A DNA stretch of 64,000 bases. It comes from XN24 sp035514535. GTDB taxonomy: Bacteria > Pseudomonadota > Gammaproteobacteria > Steroidobacterales > XN24. Location of the stretch: NCBI GenBank assembly GCA_035514535.1, contig DATKAZ010000042.1, positions 1 to 64,000 of the forward strand, read 5' to 3'. The notes under the pieces were generated by a model. The model saw nothing but the letters and a program-made list of their open reading frames with translations. It had not been told where the DNA came from and did no database searches. This document shows, one piece after another, positions 1 to 7,611 of the stretch. The translations under genes were made by a program, and so were the position numbers. Positions within the stretch are counted from its first letter, which is position 1. The number at the start of each line of letters is the position of its first letter.

Positions 1-933
1 AAGCCGACGCTCTGGAACCTGGCTCCCCAATTTGGCTTGCTGGACAACGTCCACCGCCAGGGCGCAGGGCTGCTCGACATCGAGGACGCGATTCTCGCGA
101 CCGTCGATGTCACGCCCGGCAAGCTGTCGCTCGGCGAGAGCGAGGCCGGGCCGCAGACGCGGCAGCTGACCTTCCGCAACCGCGGCGCCGATGCCGTGAC
201 GCTGGATCTCTCCAGCGTGAATGCGCTCTCGACGGGACCGAAGAACCCTGCCGATTTCACTGTAGTCGGATACTTCTTCAGCAACGCATCCGCGTCATTC
301 AGTGCGGACAGCGTCACCGTGCAGCCGGGCAAATCGGCCACCGTCGACGTCACGATCACGCCGTCCACAGGCCCGAACCAGGGCCAGTACGGCGGCTACA
401 TCGTCGCGTCCGACGAGGCCGGTGGCTGGGTCTACAGGGTGCCCTTTGCAGGGTTCATCGGCGACTACCAGACGGTGGAGGTCCTGACGCCCTCGGCGCT
501 CTTCCCCGACCCGGCGGCCGGCTTCCCGTGGCTGGCACAGCTCGTCGGAACGTCGTTCTTCAACCGGCCCGACGGCGCGACGTACACTATGGAAGGCGAC
601 GACGTGCCGTTCTTCCTCGTGCATCTCGACCACCAGTCAAGGTACTACGAGTTCCGCGCCACCGACGCGGCGACCGGCAAGCCGCTGCACCCGGTGTTCA
701 CGAACTTCGACCAGGGCGAGTATGTCGGCCGCAATACGACGGCGCGCGGCTTCTTCGTCTTCGCCTGGGACGGCACCCGCACTCACAGCGCGGGCCCGTC
801 GAACCTGCACAAGTTCGTGGAGAATGGCGATTACATCGTCGAGCTGCGCGTCCTCAAGGCCCTCGGGGATCCGAACAATCCGGATCACTGGGAGTCGTGG
901 ACGTCCCCGACCGTCACGATCGCACGTCCGTAA
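1..933 (+). CDS. Subtilisin-like (S8) serine protease, C-terminal fragment
   Basis: The reading frame is open from base 1 and ends in TAA at 931-933, so the gene starts outside the window and its 5' end is missing. The first residues (KPTLWNLAPQFGLLDNVHRQ) lead into a RQGAGLLD-type segment. In large S8 peptidases of the Vpr/C5a type this segment follows the catalytic Ser region. The rest resembles the fibronectin-III-like and beta-sandwich C-terminal domains of those exported enzymes. No catalytic residue lies inside the visible part, so the protease call rests on this C-terminal pattern. A strong terminator follows directly. Confidence 0.7.
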   Translation, partial: KPTLWNLAPQFGLLDNVHRQGAGLLDIEDAILATVDVTPGKLSLGESEAGPQTRQLTFRNRGADAVTLDLSSVNALSTGPKNPADFTVVGYFFSNASASFSADSVTVQPGKSATVDVTITPSTGPNQGQYGGYIVASDEAGGWVYRVPFAGFIGDYQTVEVLTPSALFPDPAAGFPWLAQLVGTSFFNRPDGATYTMEGDDVPFFLVHLDHQSRYYEFRATDAATGKPLHPVFTNFDQGEYVGRNTTARGFFVFAWDGTRTHSAGPSNLHKFVENGDYIVELRVLKALGDPNNPDHWESWTSPTVTIARP

Positions 934-951
934 GGAAGCGTTGTCCAATCC

Positions 952-982
952 GGGGCCGGCAGCTAGACTGCCGGCCCCTTTT
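952..982 (+). terminator. Rho-independent terminator after the S8 protease gene
   Basis: A perfect 11-bp GC-rich stem (GGGGCCGGCAG paired with CTGCCGGCCCC) with a 5-nt loop is followed by TTTT. It lies 18 nt after the protease stop codon and separates that gene from the SCO gene. Confidence 0.85.
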
Positions 983-1034
983 CTTTGCAGGCTGGCGGAC
1001 CTGAGCCGTTTCGCCGCGAGGGAGCGTTGACTCG

Positions 1035-1646
1035 ATGTCGGTGCGCGTACTGCTGGTGTTACTGGTCGTCGGCACGCTGGTCGCGGCCGCGGCCATCGTA
1101 CTGAATCGGCCGGGCTCCGGCACGCTCGACCTCGAGCACGGCATCGCGCTCGACGAGCCGCGGCCCCTGCCGGAATTCGAGCTCCTGGACCAGCGCGCCC
1201 GGCCCTTCACGCGTGCGGAGCTGGACGGCCGCTGGACGCTGCTGTTCGCGGGGTTCACACACTGCCCGGACATCTGCCCGACGACGCTCGCGACCTTGGC
1301 CGAGCTGGAGGCACGGCTCCAGGAAGCCGGGCGGGATCTGCGCGTGGTCTTTCTCAGCCTCGACCCGGACCGCGACGATCCCGCGACGCTGGCCGAATAC
1401 GTGGGCCACTTCAGTCCCCGCTTCGTCGGCGCCACCGGCGAAACGGCAGAGATCGACCGGCTCGTGGCGGCGCTCGGCCTGGCCTATATCGTGGTGCCCT
1501 ACGGCGAGGACAGCTACACGGTCGATCATTCCGCGGCACTGGTGCTGATCGATCCGCGAGCGCGCACGGCGGGCTATTTCAAGCCACCGCTCCGCGCTGA
1601 AGCCCTGGCCGCGGACCTGGCCCCGGTGGTCGGACCGCGACCCTGA
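1035..1646 (+). CDS. SCO1/SenC/PrrC family copper-binding protein
   Basis: This 203-aa protein is a membrane-anchored thioredoxin-fold protein of the SCO family, which helps deliver copper to the CuA centre of cytochrome c oxidase or acts as a thiol-disulfide protein. Residues 3-22 form an uncleaved N-terminal membrane anchor, so the domain faces the periplasm. The metal ligands are visible: C77 and C81 in THCPDICP and H165 in TVDHSAAL. Length is typical. It stands alone after the terminator at 952-982, and no oxidase genes are in view. The ATG at 1035 follows a GAGGGAGCG ribosome-binding site. Confidence 0.92.
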   Translation: MSVRVLLVLLVVGTLVAAAAIVLNRPGSGTLDLEHGIALDEPRPLPEFELLDQRARPFTRAELDGRWTLLFAGFTHCPDICPTTLATLAELEARLQEAGRDLRVVFLSLDPDRDDPATLAEYVGHFSPRFVGATGETAEIDRLVAALGLAYIVVPYGEDSYTVDHSAALVLIDPRARTAGYFKPPLRAEALAADLAPVVGPRP

Positions 1647-1683
1647 GGCGTCGCTCGAACCGCAATCCCGGCCGAACGTTCGT

Positions 1684-3372
1684 TCAGAAATACGAGGCGC
1701 TGAGTTCCACGTCCGCGTGGGCCCACGCCTGCGCAAAGCGCTCGCCGACAGCCGCCGCCTCGGCGGCTCCCTGGGCCCGCAACGCCTCGCTCAAGCCGTA
1801 CAGCGACCAGCCGTTCTCCGGGTTACGGCGCAACTCCTCGCGATAGACTTTCTCTGCCTCGTCGGCACGATCCGCGGCGAGCAGCACCGCGCCGAGCGTG
1901 TGCCGCACCGGCATGTGCCACCCGGGCGGCTCGTCGTAGGGCAACTCGTCCTCGATCGCGACCGCGGCGCGCAATGCCTCGATCGCGGCCCCGCTGTCCG
2001 CGCCGGCCAGGGCGATCTCCGCGGCCAGCACGCGCTCCGCGATGCGCACGCCGTGCACGAGCGAGTAGCGGTCCCACACCAGCATCTTCTCGATCGCGGG
2101 ATCCTCCGCCCCGGCGGAGACCGCGGCATGGTGCGAGCGGGCGTCGTCCAGCCGCCCCTGGCGGACCGCCGCGACGCCCTGGGCGTAATGCCACATCGCC
2201 ACCATGTATGGCAGGTCGGCGTCGGGCCGGGGGGCGGCCGCGATATCGTCCCAGCGCCCGAAGCGGACTTTCGCATACAGCGGCGTGAGCGCGAAGGCCT
2301 GCATCGCCTCGAATCCCGCCATGCGCATCAGCTCGGGGTCGCTCGTCCGCGCATACGTCGTTTCCGCCGCCCGCAGGGCCTTTTCGCTGGAGCCGCCCAT
2401 CGTCGCGGCGAACCACAGGAAATGATGGTTGTGCGGCACATAGCCGAGGGGGTACACGCCGGGTGCCGGCCGGCAGATCGCGAGGTAGGCATCGTCCGCC
2501 GCGATGGCCTTCTCGTTGGCGATGACCGCATCGTTGTAGCGTCCGACCCGCGCGTAGATGTGCGCCGGCATGTGCACGAGGTGGCCGGCGGCCGGGATCA
2601 GCGTCCGCAGCCGGTCGGCCGCCGCCACGCCCCGCTCAGGCGTGCTCGAGGCCTCGACCGCGTGGATGTAGAGATGCAGCGCGCCCGGGTGCTCCGGGTC
2701 GCGCTCGATCACCGACTCCAACTGCGCCACGAACTCTGCCGTGTGCCCCTTGGGATTGCCCTCCGCATCCCAGTAGTCCCACGGCTGCAGGTCCATCAGC
2801 GCCTCGGCATAGAGCGTCGTCGCGTCGAGGTCGTCGGGATACGCGCGCACCAGTTCCGCCATGGCCTGCGCATAGGCCTCGTCGAACGGCCGCCGGTCGT
2901 CGAGGGGCTGCTCGCTGTAGCGGGCGGCGAGTGCACGAATGTAGGCCTGCTCATGCGCCAGCGCACTGGCGGCCGCGGCCTGCGCGCGCTGCAGCCGGTC
3001 CCAGGCGGCGGCGGTCATCTCCGGGTCCATGCCGGCATTCACGTGCGGCCCGAGCACCAGTGCCGCGCCCCACCAGCACATCGCGCACTCCGGGTCGAGC
3101 TCCGTGGCCCTGAGGAATGACCGCTCGGCGCCATCGTGGTTGAACCCATAGGTCAGGGCCAGGCCCTGGTCGAACCAGCCCTGCACTTCCGGGTGGCTGG
3201 TGGTGATCGTCTTGCTGTAATTCCCCAGCCCCTCGAGCTTCGTCGCGCCGACCGGTGCGAGATCCGCGATCGCTGGCGCTGGAGGCGCCTCGGCCACATC
3301 CCTGCCGCAGCCCTGCAGGAGACCCATTGAACCGATCAGGACCAGTATGACCAGCTTATTCGACTTGTACAT
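1684..3372 (-). CDS. Tetratricopeptide-repeat lipoprotein
   Basis: The 562-aa protein starts with a lipoprotein signal peptide whose lipobox ends LLQGC (Cys22). The mature form should therefore be anchored in the envelope. The remainder consists of TPR-like helical repeats. An early motif, NHDGAERSFLRATELDP, and a conserved block rich in His, Trp and Cys (CAMCWWGAALVLGPHVN, later HLVHMPAHIYARVGRYNDA and VPHNHHFLWFAATMG) match a family of uncharacterised large TPR proteins. No catalytic function can be assigned. It is monocistronic and faces the SCO gene with a 37-bp gap. Confidence 0.8.
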   Translation of the reverse strand: MYKSNKLVILVLIGSMGLLQGCGRDVAEAPPAPAIADLAPVGATKLEGLGNYSKTITTSHPEVQGWFDQGLALTYGFNHDGAERSFLRATELDPECAMCWWGAALVLGPHVNAGMDPEMTAAAWDRLQRAQAAAASALAHEQAYIRALAARYSEQPLDDRRPFDEAYAQAMAELVRAYPDDLDATTLYAEALMDLQPWDYWDAEGNPKGHTAEFVAQLESVIERDPEHPGALHLYIHAVEASSTPERGVAAADRLRTLIPAAGHLVHMPAHIYARVGRYNDAVIANEKAIAADDAYLAICRPAPGVYPLGYVPHNHHFLWFAATMGGSSEKALRAAETTYARTSDPELMRMAGFEAMQAFALTPLYAKVRFGRWDDIAAAPRPDADLPYMVAMWHYAQGVAAVRQGRLDDARSHHAAVSAGAEDPAIEKMLVWDRYSLVHGVRIAERVLAAEIALAGADSGAAIEALRAAVAIEDELPYDEPPGWHMPVRHTLGAVLLAADRADEAEKVYREELRRNPENGWSLYGLSEALRAQGAAEAAAVGERFAQAWAHADVELSASYF

Positions 3373-3555
3373 TGCGACGATCCCCAGCGGTTTGCGAGGG
3401 GGACTTCAATACGCCTGCCACCGTTAATTAGCAATCCTGCACCGCGACATCGCAGCCGGCCCCGGGCGACGCCTACTTGCGGTGGCCCCTTGCGGCCCGG
3501 ACAATCCACCGCTGCACCCGCCGTTCGCTTGCGCAGGAAAGGACGGCGGTCGTCC

Positions 3556-3646
3556 GGAGAGGTGGCAGAGCGGTCGAATGCACCGGTCTTGAAAACCGGC
3601 AGTGGGTAACCCCCACTCGGGGGTTCGAATCCCCCCCTCTCCGCCA
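3556..3646 (+). tRNA. tRNA-Ser (UGA anticodon)
   Basis: The 91-nt gene has a 7-bp acceptor stem (GGAGAGG with CCTCTCC), the long variable arm expected of class II tRNAs (about 3601-3619), a T-arm with GGTTCGAAT, and an encoded CCA end at 3644-3646. The anticodon loop is CTTGAAA, giving anticodon TGA at 3590-3592 on a CCGGT/ACCGG stem. It reads UCA/UCG-type serine codons. Confidence 0.97.
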
Positions 3647-3803
3647 GTTTTTGCGAACTCCGTACCGGGATTCGAACCCCCGAACAAGCAAAGCCCGGGT
3701 TCGACCCGAGTCCCGCGGAGCGGGGCGAGGGAACGTCGTCGCGCAGCGACGGCGGCCCGCAGGGCGAGGAGCGGAGCGACGAGTAATCCCCCCCTCTCCG
3801 CCA
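3628..3803 (+). repeat. tRNA-Ser 3'-end duplication with tRNA-derived spacer
   Basis: The last 19 nt of the tRNA (AATCCCCCCCTCTCCGCCA, 3628-3646) recur exactly at 3785-3803, 157 bp further on. The spacer contains a reverse-complement copy of the T-arm (GGGATTCGAACCCCCGA at 3668-3684), another T-arm-like string (CCCGGGTTCGACCCGAG at 3694-3710) and a short hairpin (CGTCG...CGACG near 3735-3751). No ORF or integrase is present. It looks either like a relic of integration at the tRNA 3' end or like a tRNA-derived repeat element. The repeats are seen directly and their origin is inferred. Confidence 0.7.
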
Positions 3804-3804
3804 A

Positions 3805-4230
3805 TCATTTCCAGCGGTCGGATTCGCCGCCCTGGACCGGCGGCCGAATGCGATCCTCCGGGCAGTAGGCCGGCGCCCCGCCACGTCCACCATGGTAGTG
3901 ATAGCGGGCGCCGCCGGCGGACAGGACGACCAGCACGCCGGGCGTCAAGACCTGCGGGTAGGACATGCCGGGCTCGGGACAGCCGAGGTCGCCGGAGGCC
4001 CAGGTGACCGACCTGGCCTCCACCACGTCGATCATCTCCCCGGCGAGATCCAGACGGGCAGCCAGGTCGGCCCGGGCCGTCGCCACGGCGATGTCGAGGG
4101 GCTCGGCCTGGCTCCTGGCGTCGTCTGCGGCCACGGCCGTACCGCCGGCCGGTGGTTCCGCCACGCAAGAGGCCAGCACAGCGCCGGCCAGCAATAGCAC
4201 GCCGACTAACCGCCCGGGTGATGGGGTCAT
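3805..4230 (-). CDS. Small conserved lipoprotein of unknown function
   Basis: The chosen ATG at 4230 follows GGAGGGAG with a 7-nt spacer and gives a 141-aa protein. An in-frame upstream ATG at 4290 would add 20 residues before a perfectly normal signal peptide and is less likely. The N-terminus MTPSPGRLVGVLLLAGAVLA precedes Cys22 (VLASC), a lipobox. The mature part has a conserved block WASGDLGCPEPGMSYPQVLT followed by a Tyr/His-rich strand (RYHYHGG), a pattern seen in small uncharacterised secreted proteins. It ends right beside the duplicated tRNA end. Confidence 0.7.
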   Translation of the reverse strand: MTPSPGRLVGVLLLAGAVLASCVAEPPAGGTAVAADDARSQAEPLDIAVATARADLAARLDLAGEMIDVVEARSVTWASGDLGCPEPGMSYPQVLTPGVLVVLSAGGARYHYHGGRGGAPAYCPEDRIRPPVQGGESDRWK

Positions 4231-4374
4231 TTTCGCGCTCCCTCCAGGTTTGGCAGTAAGCATGGTCTCGCCGATTGCGGCCGAGGGCAATCACGTCGCC
4301 CGACACTGCGGTTCGGACCGCCATGGTAAGATTCCGATCAATACTGACGATGCATTCATGGAGGTCTTCCGATC

Positions 4375-5046
4375 ATGCAACCTGTCCGCACGAGTTACGC
4401 CGGAGTCGCACGCCCGGACGTCCTCGAAAGCAACAACGTCCTCAAGAACACGTATCTCCTGCTGGCCGCGACGCTGCTGTTCAGCGCCGCGACGGCGGGC
4501 ATCGGCATGTTTACCGGCATGCCGCCGCTCAACCCCTTCATCGTCCTCGCCGGCTATTTCGGGCTGCTGTTCGCCACCGTGAAGACACGCAACAGCGCCC
4601 TCGGGCTGGTGTTCGTCTTCGCGCTCACCGGCTTCATGGGCCTGACGCTCGGCCCCATCATCAGCCTGTACCTGACGGTACTGCCGAACGGTCACGAGAT
4701 CGTCATGACGGCGCTCGGCACGACCGGCGTCACCTTCGTCGGGCTGTCCGCTTATGCCGTGAAGAGCCGCAGGGATTTCAGCTTCCTCGGGGGCTTCCTG
4801 TTCGTCGGCATCCTCGGCGCCTTCCTGCTCGGCATCTTCGCCTACCTGTTCAACATGCCGACATTGTCGCTGGCCGTCTCCGGCATGTTCGTGCTCGCGA
4901 TGGCCGGGCTGATTCTGTGGCAGACCAGTGAAATCGTGCGCGGCGGCGAGACCAACTACATCATGGCCACCGTGACGCTGTACGTGAGCATCTACAACCT
5001 GTTCACGAGCCTGCTGCACCTGCTGGGGGTGTTCGGCGACGACTAG
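4375..5046 (+). CDS. Bax inhibitor-1/YccA family membrane protein
   Basis: This 223-aa, strongly hydrophobic protein has about seven membrane-spanning segments starting near residue 27. It carries the YccA-type features FTGMPPLNPFIVLAGYF and the C-terminal TNYIMATVTLYVSIYNLFTS helix. YccA-family proteins sit in the inner membrane and modulate the FtsH protease; some homologues are proton-sensitive calcium-leak channels. Length matches the family. The start follows GGAGG with a 10-nt spacer. The gene is monocistronic. Confidence 0.9.
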   Translation: MQPVRTSYAGVARPDVLESNNVLKNTYLLLAATLLFSAATAGIGMFTGMPPLNPFIVLAGYFGLLFATVKTRNSALGLVFVFALTGFMGLTLGPIISLYLTVLPNGHEIVMTALGTTGVTFVGLSAYAVKSRRDFSFLGGFLFVGILGAFLLGIFAYLFNMPTLSLAVSGMFVLAMAGLILWQTSEIVRGGETNYIMATVTLYVSIYNLFTSLLHLLGVFGDD

Positions 5047-5107
5047 GCGCGCTTCTGCCTCATGGCCGGCAAGACTCCTGGGTCGGCACTGTTCGCATGC
5101 CGCGCAA

Positions 5108-5383
5108 TCAGCGATCGAGCAGTCTGCTGATGATGAACCCGACAGTGAACGCAGCCGCCAGGCTGGTCGCCGGTCGCTCGCTGATTTCGTTCTCGACCGC
5201 GTGCCAGGTGTCCTTCGCCTGATTGCGGGATCGACGCGCCTTGTCCTTCAGCTGTTCCCGACCCTCATCCACGGCCTCGCCGGACATGCGTTTGATCGTC
5301 TCGGCGATGTTGCCCAGATCCGATTTCAGGGTGGCGATTTCCGCCCGCAACTGCTCCATCGATTGTTCGGTGTTGGTAGCCAT
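5108..5383 (-). CDS. DUF883 (ElaB/YqjD-like) ribosome/membrane-associated protein
   Basis: The ATG at 5383 follows AAGGAG and gives 91 aa (MATNTEQSMEQLRAEIATLK...). An upstream in-frame start at 5467 has no ribosome-binding site. The protein is a charged amphipathic coiled coil for about 65 residues, then a C-terminal hydrophobic segment (TSLAAAFTVGFIISRLLDR). This is the ElaB/YqjD/YgaM arrangement. Family members are inner-membrane-anchored proteins that bind ribosomes in stationary phase. A stress or stationary-phase role here is inferred from the family. Confidence 0.85.
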   Translation of the reverse strand: MATNTEQSMEQLRAEIATLKSDLGNIAETIKRMSGEAVDEGREQLKDKARRSRNQAKDTWHAVENEISERPATSLAAAFTVGFIISRLLDR

Positions 5384-5578
5384 AGGGGACTCCTTCTCGA
5401 TATTGAATGCATGAATGTCATCGCCATTACGCGGCATCCCGCCGCAGCCTTCTGCGGGTGGGTTCATGAAGGCGCGGCAGGTTGATGAATGAGATCGTGG
5501 CCACGTACACCGAGACGTGCTGCTGGAGCTCGCGTGCAGATGCCACGACTCGCTTCTTGTTGCGAAGTCTCAGTGTGC

Positions 5579-5587
5579 ATTATACCA
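5579..5587 (-). promoter_or_regulatory. Extended -10 promoter element upstream of the DUF883 gene
   Basis: On the minus strand the sequence reads TGGTATAAT, a consensus TATAAT with an extended TG. No convincing -35 lies at the expected distance. Transcription would start near 5572 and give a leader of about 190 nt. The gap 5384-5730 otherwise shows no gene. On the plus strand a TATATT near 5692-5697 may serve the Nudix gene. Confidence 0.5.
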
Positions 5588-5730
5588 GCGCTTGAATGTC
5601 TTTGAGTCGCCATACTAGCGGTTACCCGCCGCGGCCCGACGTGCCCCAGCTAACACAGGGTCGGCCGTGGGACGGGCCGGAGGACACCTGATATATTCGC
5701 GGCTCCCCTTGCAGGCAGGACCCGTACCCG

Positions 5731-6339
5731 ATGATCCGTTTCTCGCGGAAGGAGCTGAAGCACGCCCCGGGGCCGCGGACCGACGGCTCCCCGCTGGCCG
5801 ACACGCCGTGGCGGAGAGACCTGCGCGCCGAGCGGTTTGCCAATCCCTTCTTCGCGGTCTACGAAGACCAGGCATGGAACACGCGTGCCGGCCGGCATTT
5901 CGAATACGGCATCATTTCATTTCGCAATCGTGCGGTAGGCATCCTGCCGCTGGACGCCGACGGCCACGTATGGCTCGTCGGCCAGCACCGCTATGCCACG
6001 GGAGAGTTTTCCTGGGAACTGCCCATGGGCGGCGTCCCGATGGACATGTGCCTGCTCGACGGCGCCAAGAAGGAACTCAAGGAGGAGACCGGCCTCGAGG
6101 CGGCGCACTGGGAACCGCTGTTGCAACGCGTGCACCTGTCGAACTCGGTGACGGACGAAATCGGCGCGGTGTTCCTGGCGCGCGATCTCACGGAGGGGGA
6201 CATGGCGCCCGAGGCCAGCGAGGAGCTCTGGGTCATCACGACGCCACTTGAGGACGCGGTCGAGGCCGCGCTCGACGGCCGGATCACCGATTCGCTGACG
6301 ATCGCCGGCCTGCTGGCGATAATGGGGACATTGCTTTAA
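5731..6339 (+). CDS. Nudix hydrolase (ADP-ribose pyrophosphatase-like)
   Basis: The 202-aa protein resembles the ADP-sugar pyrophosphatase branch of the Nudix family. A WELPMGG motif (residues 95-101) leads into a Nudix box at about 100-122. The catalytic core KELKEETGL is intact, but the early Glu of the G-x5-E part is replaced by Met (GGVPMDMCLLDG). The final residues IMGTLL and the TAA stop are encoded by the palindromic repeat at 6317-6358, so the natural C-terminus has probably been altered. It converges on serS with a 4-nt overlap. Confidence 0.87.
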   Translation: MIRFSRKELKHAPGPRTDGSPLADTPWRRDLRAERFANPFFAVYEDQAWNTRAGRHFEYGIISFRNRAVGILPLDADGHVWLVGQHRYATGEFSWELPMGGVPMDMCLLDGAKKELKEETGLEAAHWEPLLQRVHLSNSVTDEIGAVFLARDLTEGDMAPEASEELWVITTPLEDAVEAALDGRITDSLTIAGLLAIMGTLL

Positions 6340-6358
6340 AGCAATGTCCCCATTATCG
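6317..6358. repeat. REP-like palindrome, family I (GGGGACA core)
   Basis: This is a perfect 42-bp palindrome centred between 6337 and 6338, with the core GGGGACATTGCTTT and its mirror. It contains both stop codons of the convergent Nudix and serS genes (TAA at 6337-6339 on plus, TAA at 6338-6336 on minus). It could act as a bidirectional terminator hairpin. Related copies lie near 16.8, 28.7 and 52.5-53.0 kb. Confidence 0.9.
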
Positions 6359-7610
6359 TTTCCAGGCCCCCCATCCAGGGCCTGAGCGCCTCGGGCACCA
6401 CCACCGAGCCGTCGGCCTGCTGGTAGTTCTCGAGGATCGCCACGAGCGCCCGCCCCGCGGCCACGCCGGAGCCGTTCAGCGTGTGCACGAGTTCCGGCTT
6501 GCCGGTCTCCGGGTTGCGCCAGCGCGCGCGCATGCGCCGCGCCTGGTAATCACCGCAATTCGAACACGACGAGATCTCGCGATAGGCCTGCTGGCCGGGC
6601 AGCCAGACCTCGAGATCGTAGGTCTTCGTCGCCGCCTGGCCCGTGTCGCCGGCACACAGCAGCATCACGCGGTATGGCAGCTCCAGCAATTGCAGCACCC
6701 GCTCGGCGTGCCCGGTGAGTTCCTCCAGCGCCGCCATGGAATCCGCCGGGCGTGTCACCTGCACCAGTTCTACTTTCTCGAACTGGTGCTGCCGGATCAT
6801 GCCGCGCGTGTCCTTGCCGTAGCTGCCCGCCTCCGAGCGGAAGCACGGCGTGTGGCCCGTGAAACGCAGTGGCAGGTCCTCGGCCGGGACGATTTCGTCG
6901 CGCACGAGGTTGGTGACTGGTACCTCGGCCGTCGGGATCAGGTAAAAATCCTGCTCCCCCTCGAGCGCGAACAAGTCGGCGCGGAATTTCGGCAGCTGGC
7001 CCGTGCCGACGAGGCTCTGTCCATTGACGATGTACGGCGCATAAATCTCAGTGTAGCCGTGTTCCCGCGTGTGCAGGTCGAGCATGAACTGGATCAGGGC
7101 GCGATGCAGCCGCGCCAGTGCCCCGCGCATGACGACAAAGCGCGCGCCGGAGATTTTCGCGGCCGCTTCGAAATCGAGCAGCCCGAGTGCGACGTGGTCC
7201 CGCGGGTCGAAGTCGAAGGCCCGCGGCGAGCCCCAGCGTCGCACCTCTCGGTTGGCACTCTCGTCGGCGCCGTCCGGCACGCCGGCATCGAGGAGATTCG
7301 GCAGATCGTAGAGCAGCTCGTCGAGCTCCGCCTGCACCTCGCCGAGCTCCACCTCCGCGGACTTGAGCCGTTCGCCGAAGTCCGCGACCTCCGCCAGCAG
7401 GGGCGCCGCGTCGTCGCCGGACGCCTTGGCGCGCCCGATGACCTTCGACCGCGTGTTGCGCTCGTTGCGCAACTCGTCGGTGCGTACCTGCAACGCCTTG
7501 CGTCGTTCTTCGAGCGCCGTGAATTCCCGCGTGTCCAGCGCGTAGGAGCGCCGCGCGAGGGCGCGCTCCACGCCGCCGAGATCATTCCTGAGCAACTTGG
7601 GGTCGAGCAT
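6336..7610 (-). CDS. serS: Seryl-tRNA synthetase
   Basis: The 424-aa cytoplasmic enzyme charges tRNA-Ser with serine. Residues 1-110 form the long antiparallel coiled coil that reads the tRNA variable arm. The class II catalytic core follows, with motif 2 (FRSEAGSYGKDTRGMIRQHQ) and motif 3 (GSGVAAGRALVAILENYQQ). The last six residues (IMGTLL) come from the palindrome at 6317-6358, just like the tail of the convergent Nudix protein. The rarA stop TGA lies 1 nt before the ATG, so translation is probably coupled to rarA. Confidence 0.98.
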   Translation of the reverse strand: MLDPKLLRNDLGGVERALARRSYALDTREFTALEERRKALQVRTDELRNERNTRSKVIGRAKASGDDAAPLLAEVADFGERLKSAEVELGEVQAELDELLYDLPNLLDAGVPDGADESANREVRRWGSPRAFDFDPRDHVALGLLDFEAAAKISGARFVVMRGALARLHRALIQFMLDLHTREHGYTEIYAPYIVNGQSLVGTGQLPKFRADLFALEGEQDFYLIPTAEVPVTNLVRDEIVPAEDLPLRFTGHTPCFRSEAGSYGKDTRGMIRQHQFEKVELVQVTRPADSMAALEELTGHAERVLQLLELPYRVMLLCAGDTGQAATKTYDLEVWLPGQQAYREISSCSNCGDYQARRMRARWRNPETGKPELVHTLNGSGVAAGRALVAILENYQQADGSVVVPEALRPWMGGLETIMGTLL

Positions 7611-7611
7611 G

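Noticed and set aside
3661..3720. A second tRNA gene
   Set aside because: Only T-arm-like strings are present, in both orientations; there is no acceptor stem, D-arm or anticodon arm.
3373..3805. Prophage or genomic island at tRNA-Ser
   Set aside because: The 19-bp repeats enclose only about 140 bp with no integrase or cargo; at most it is a relic.
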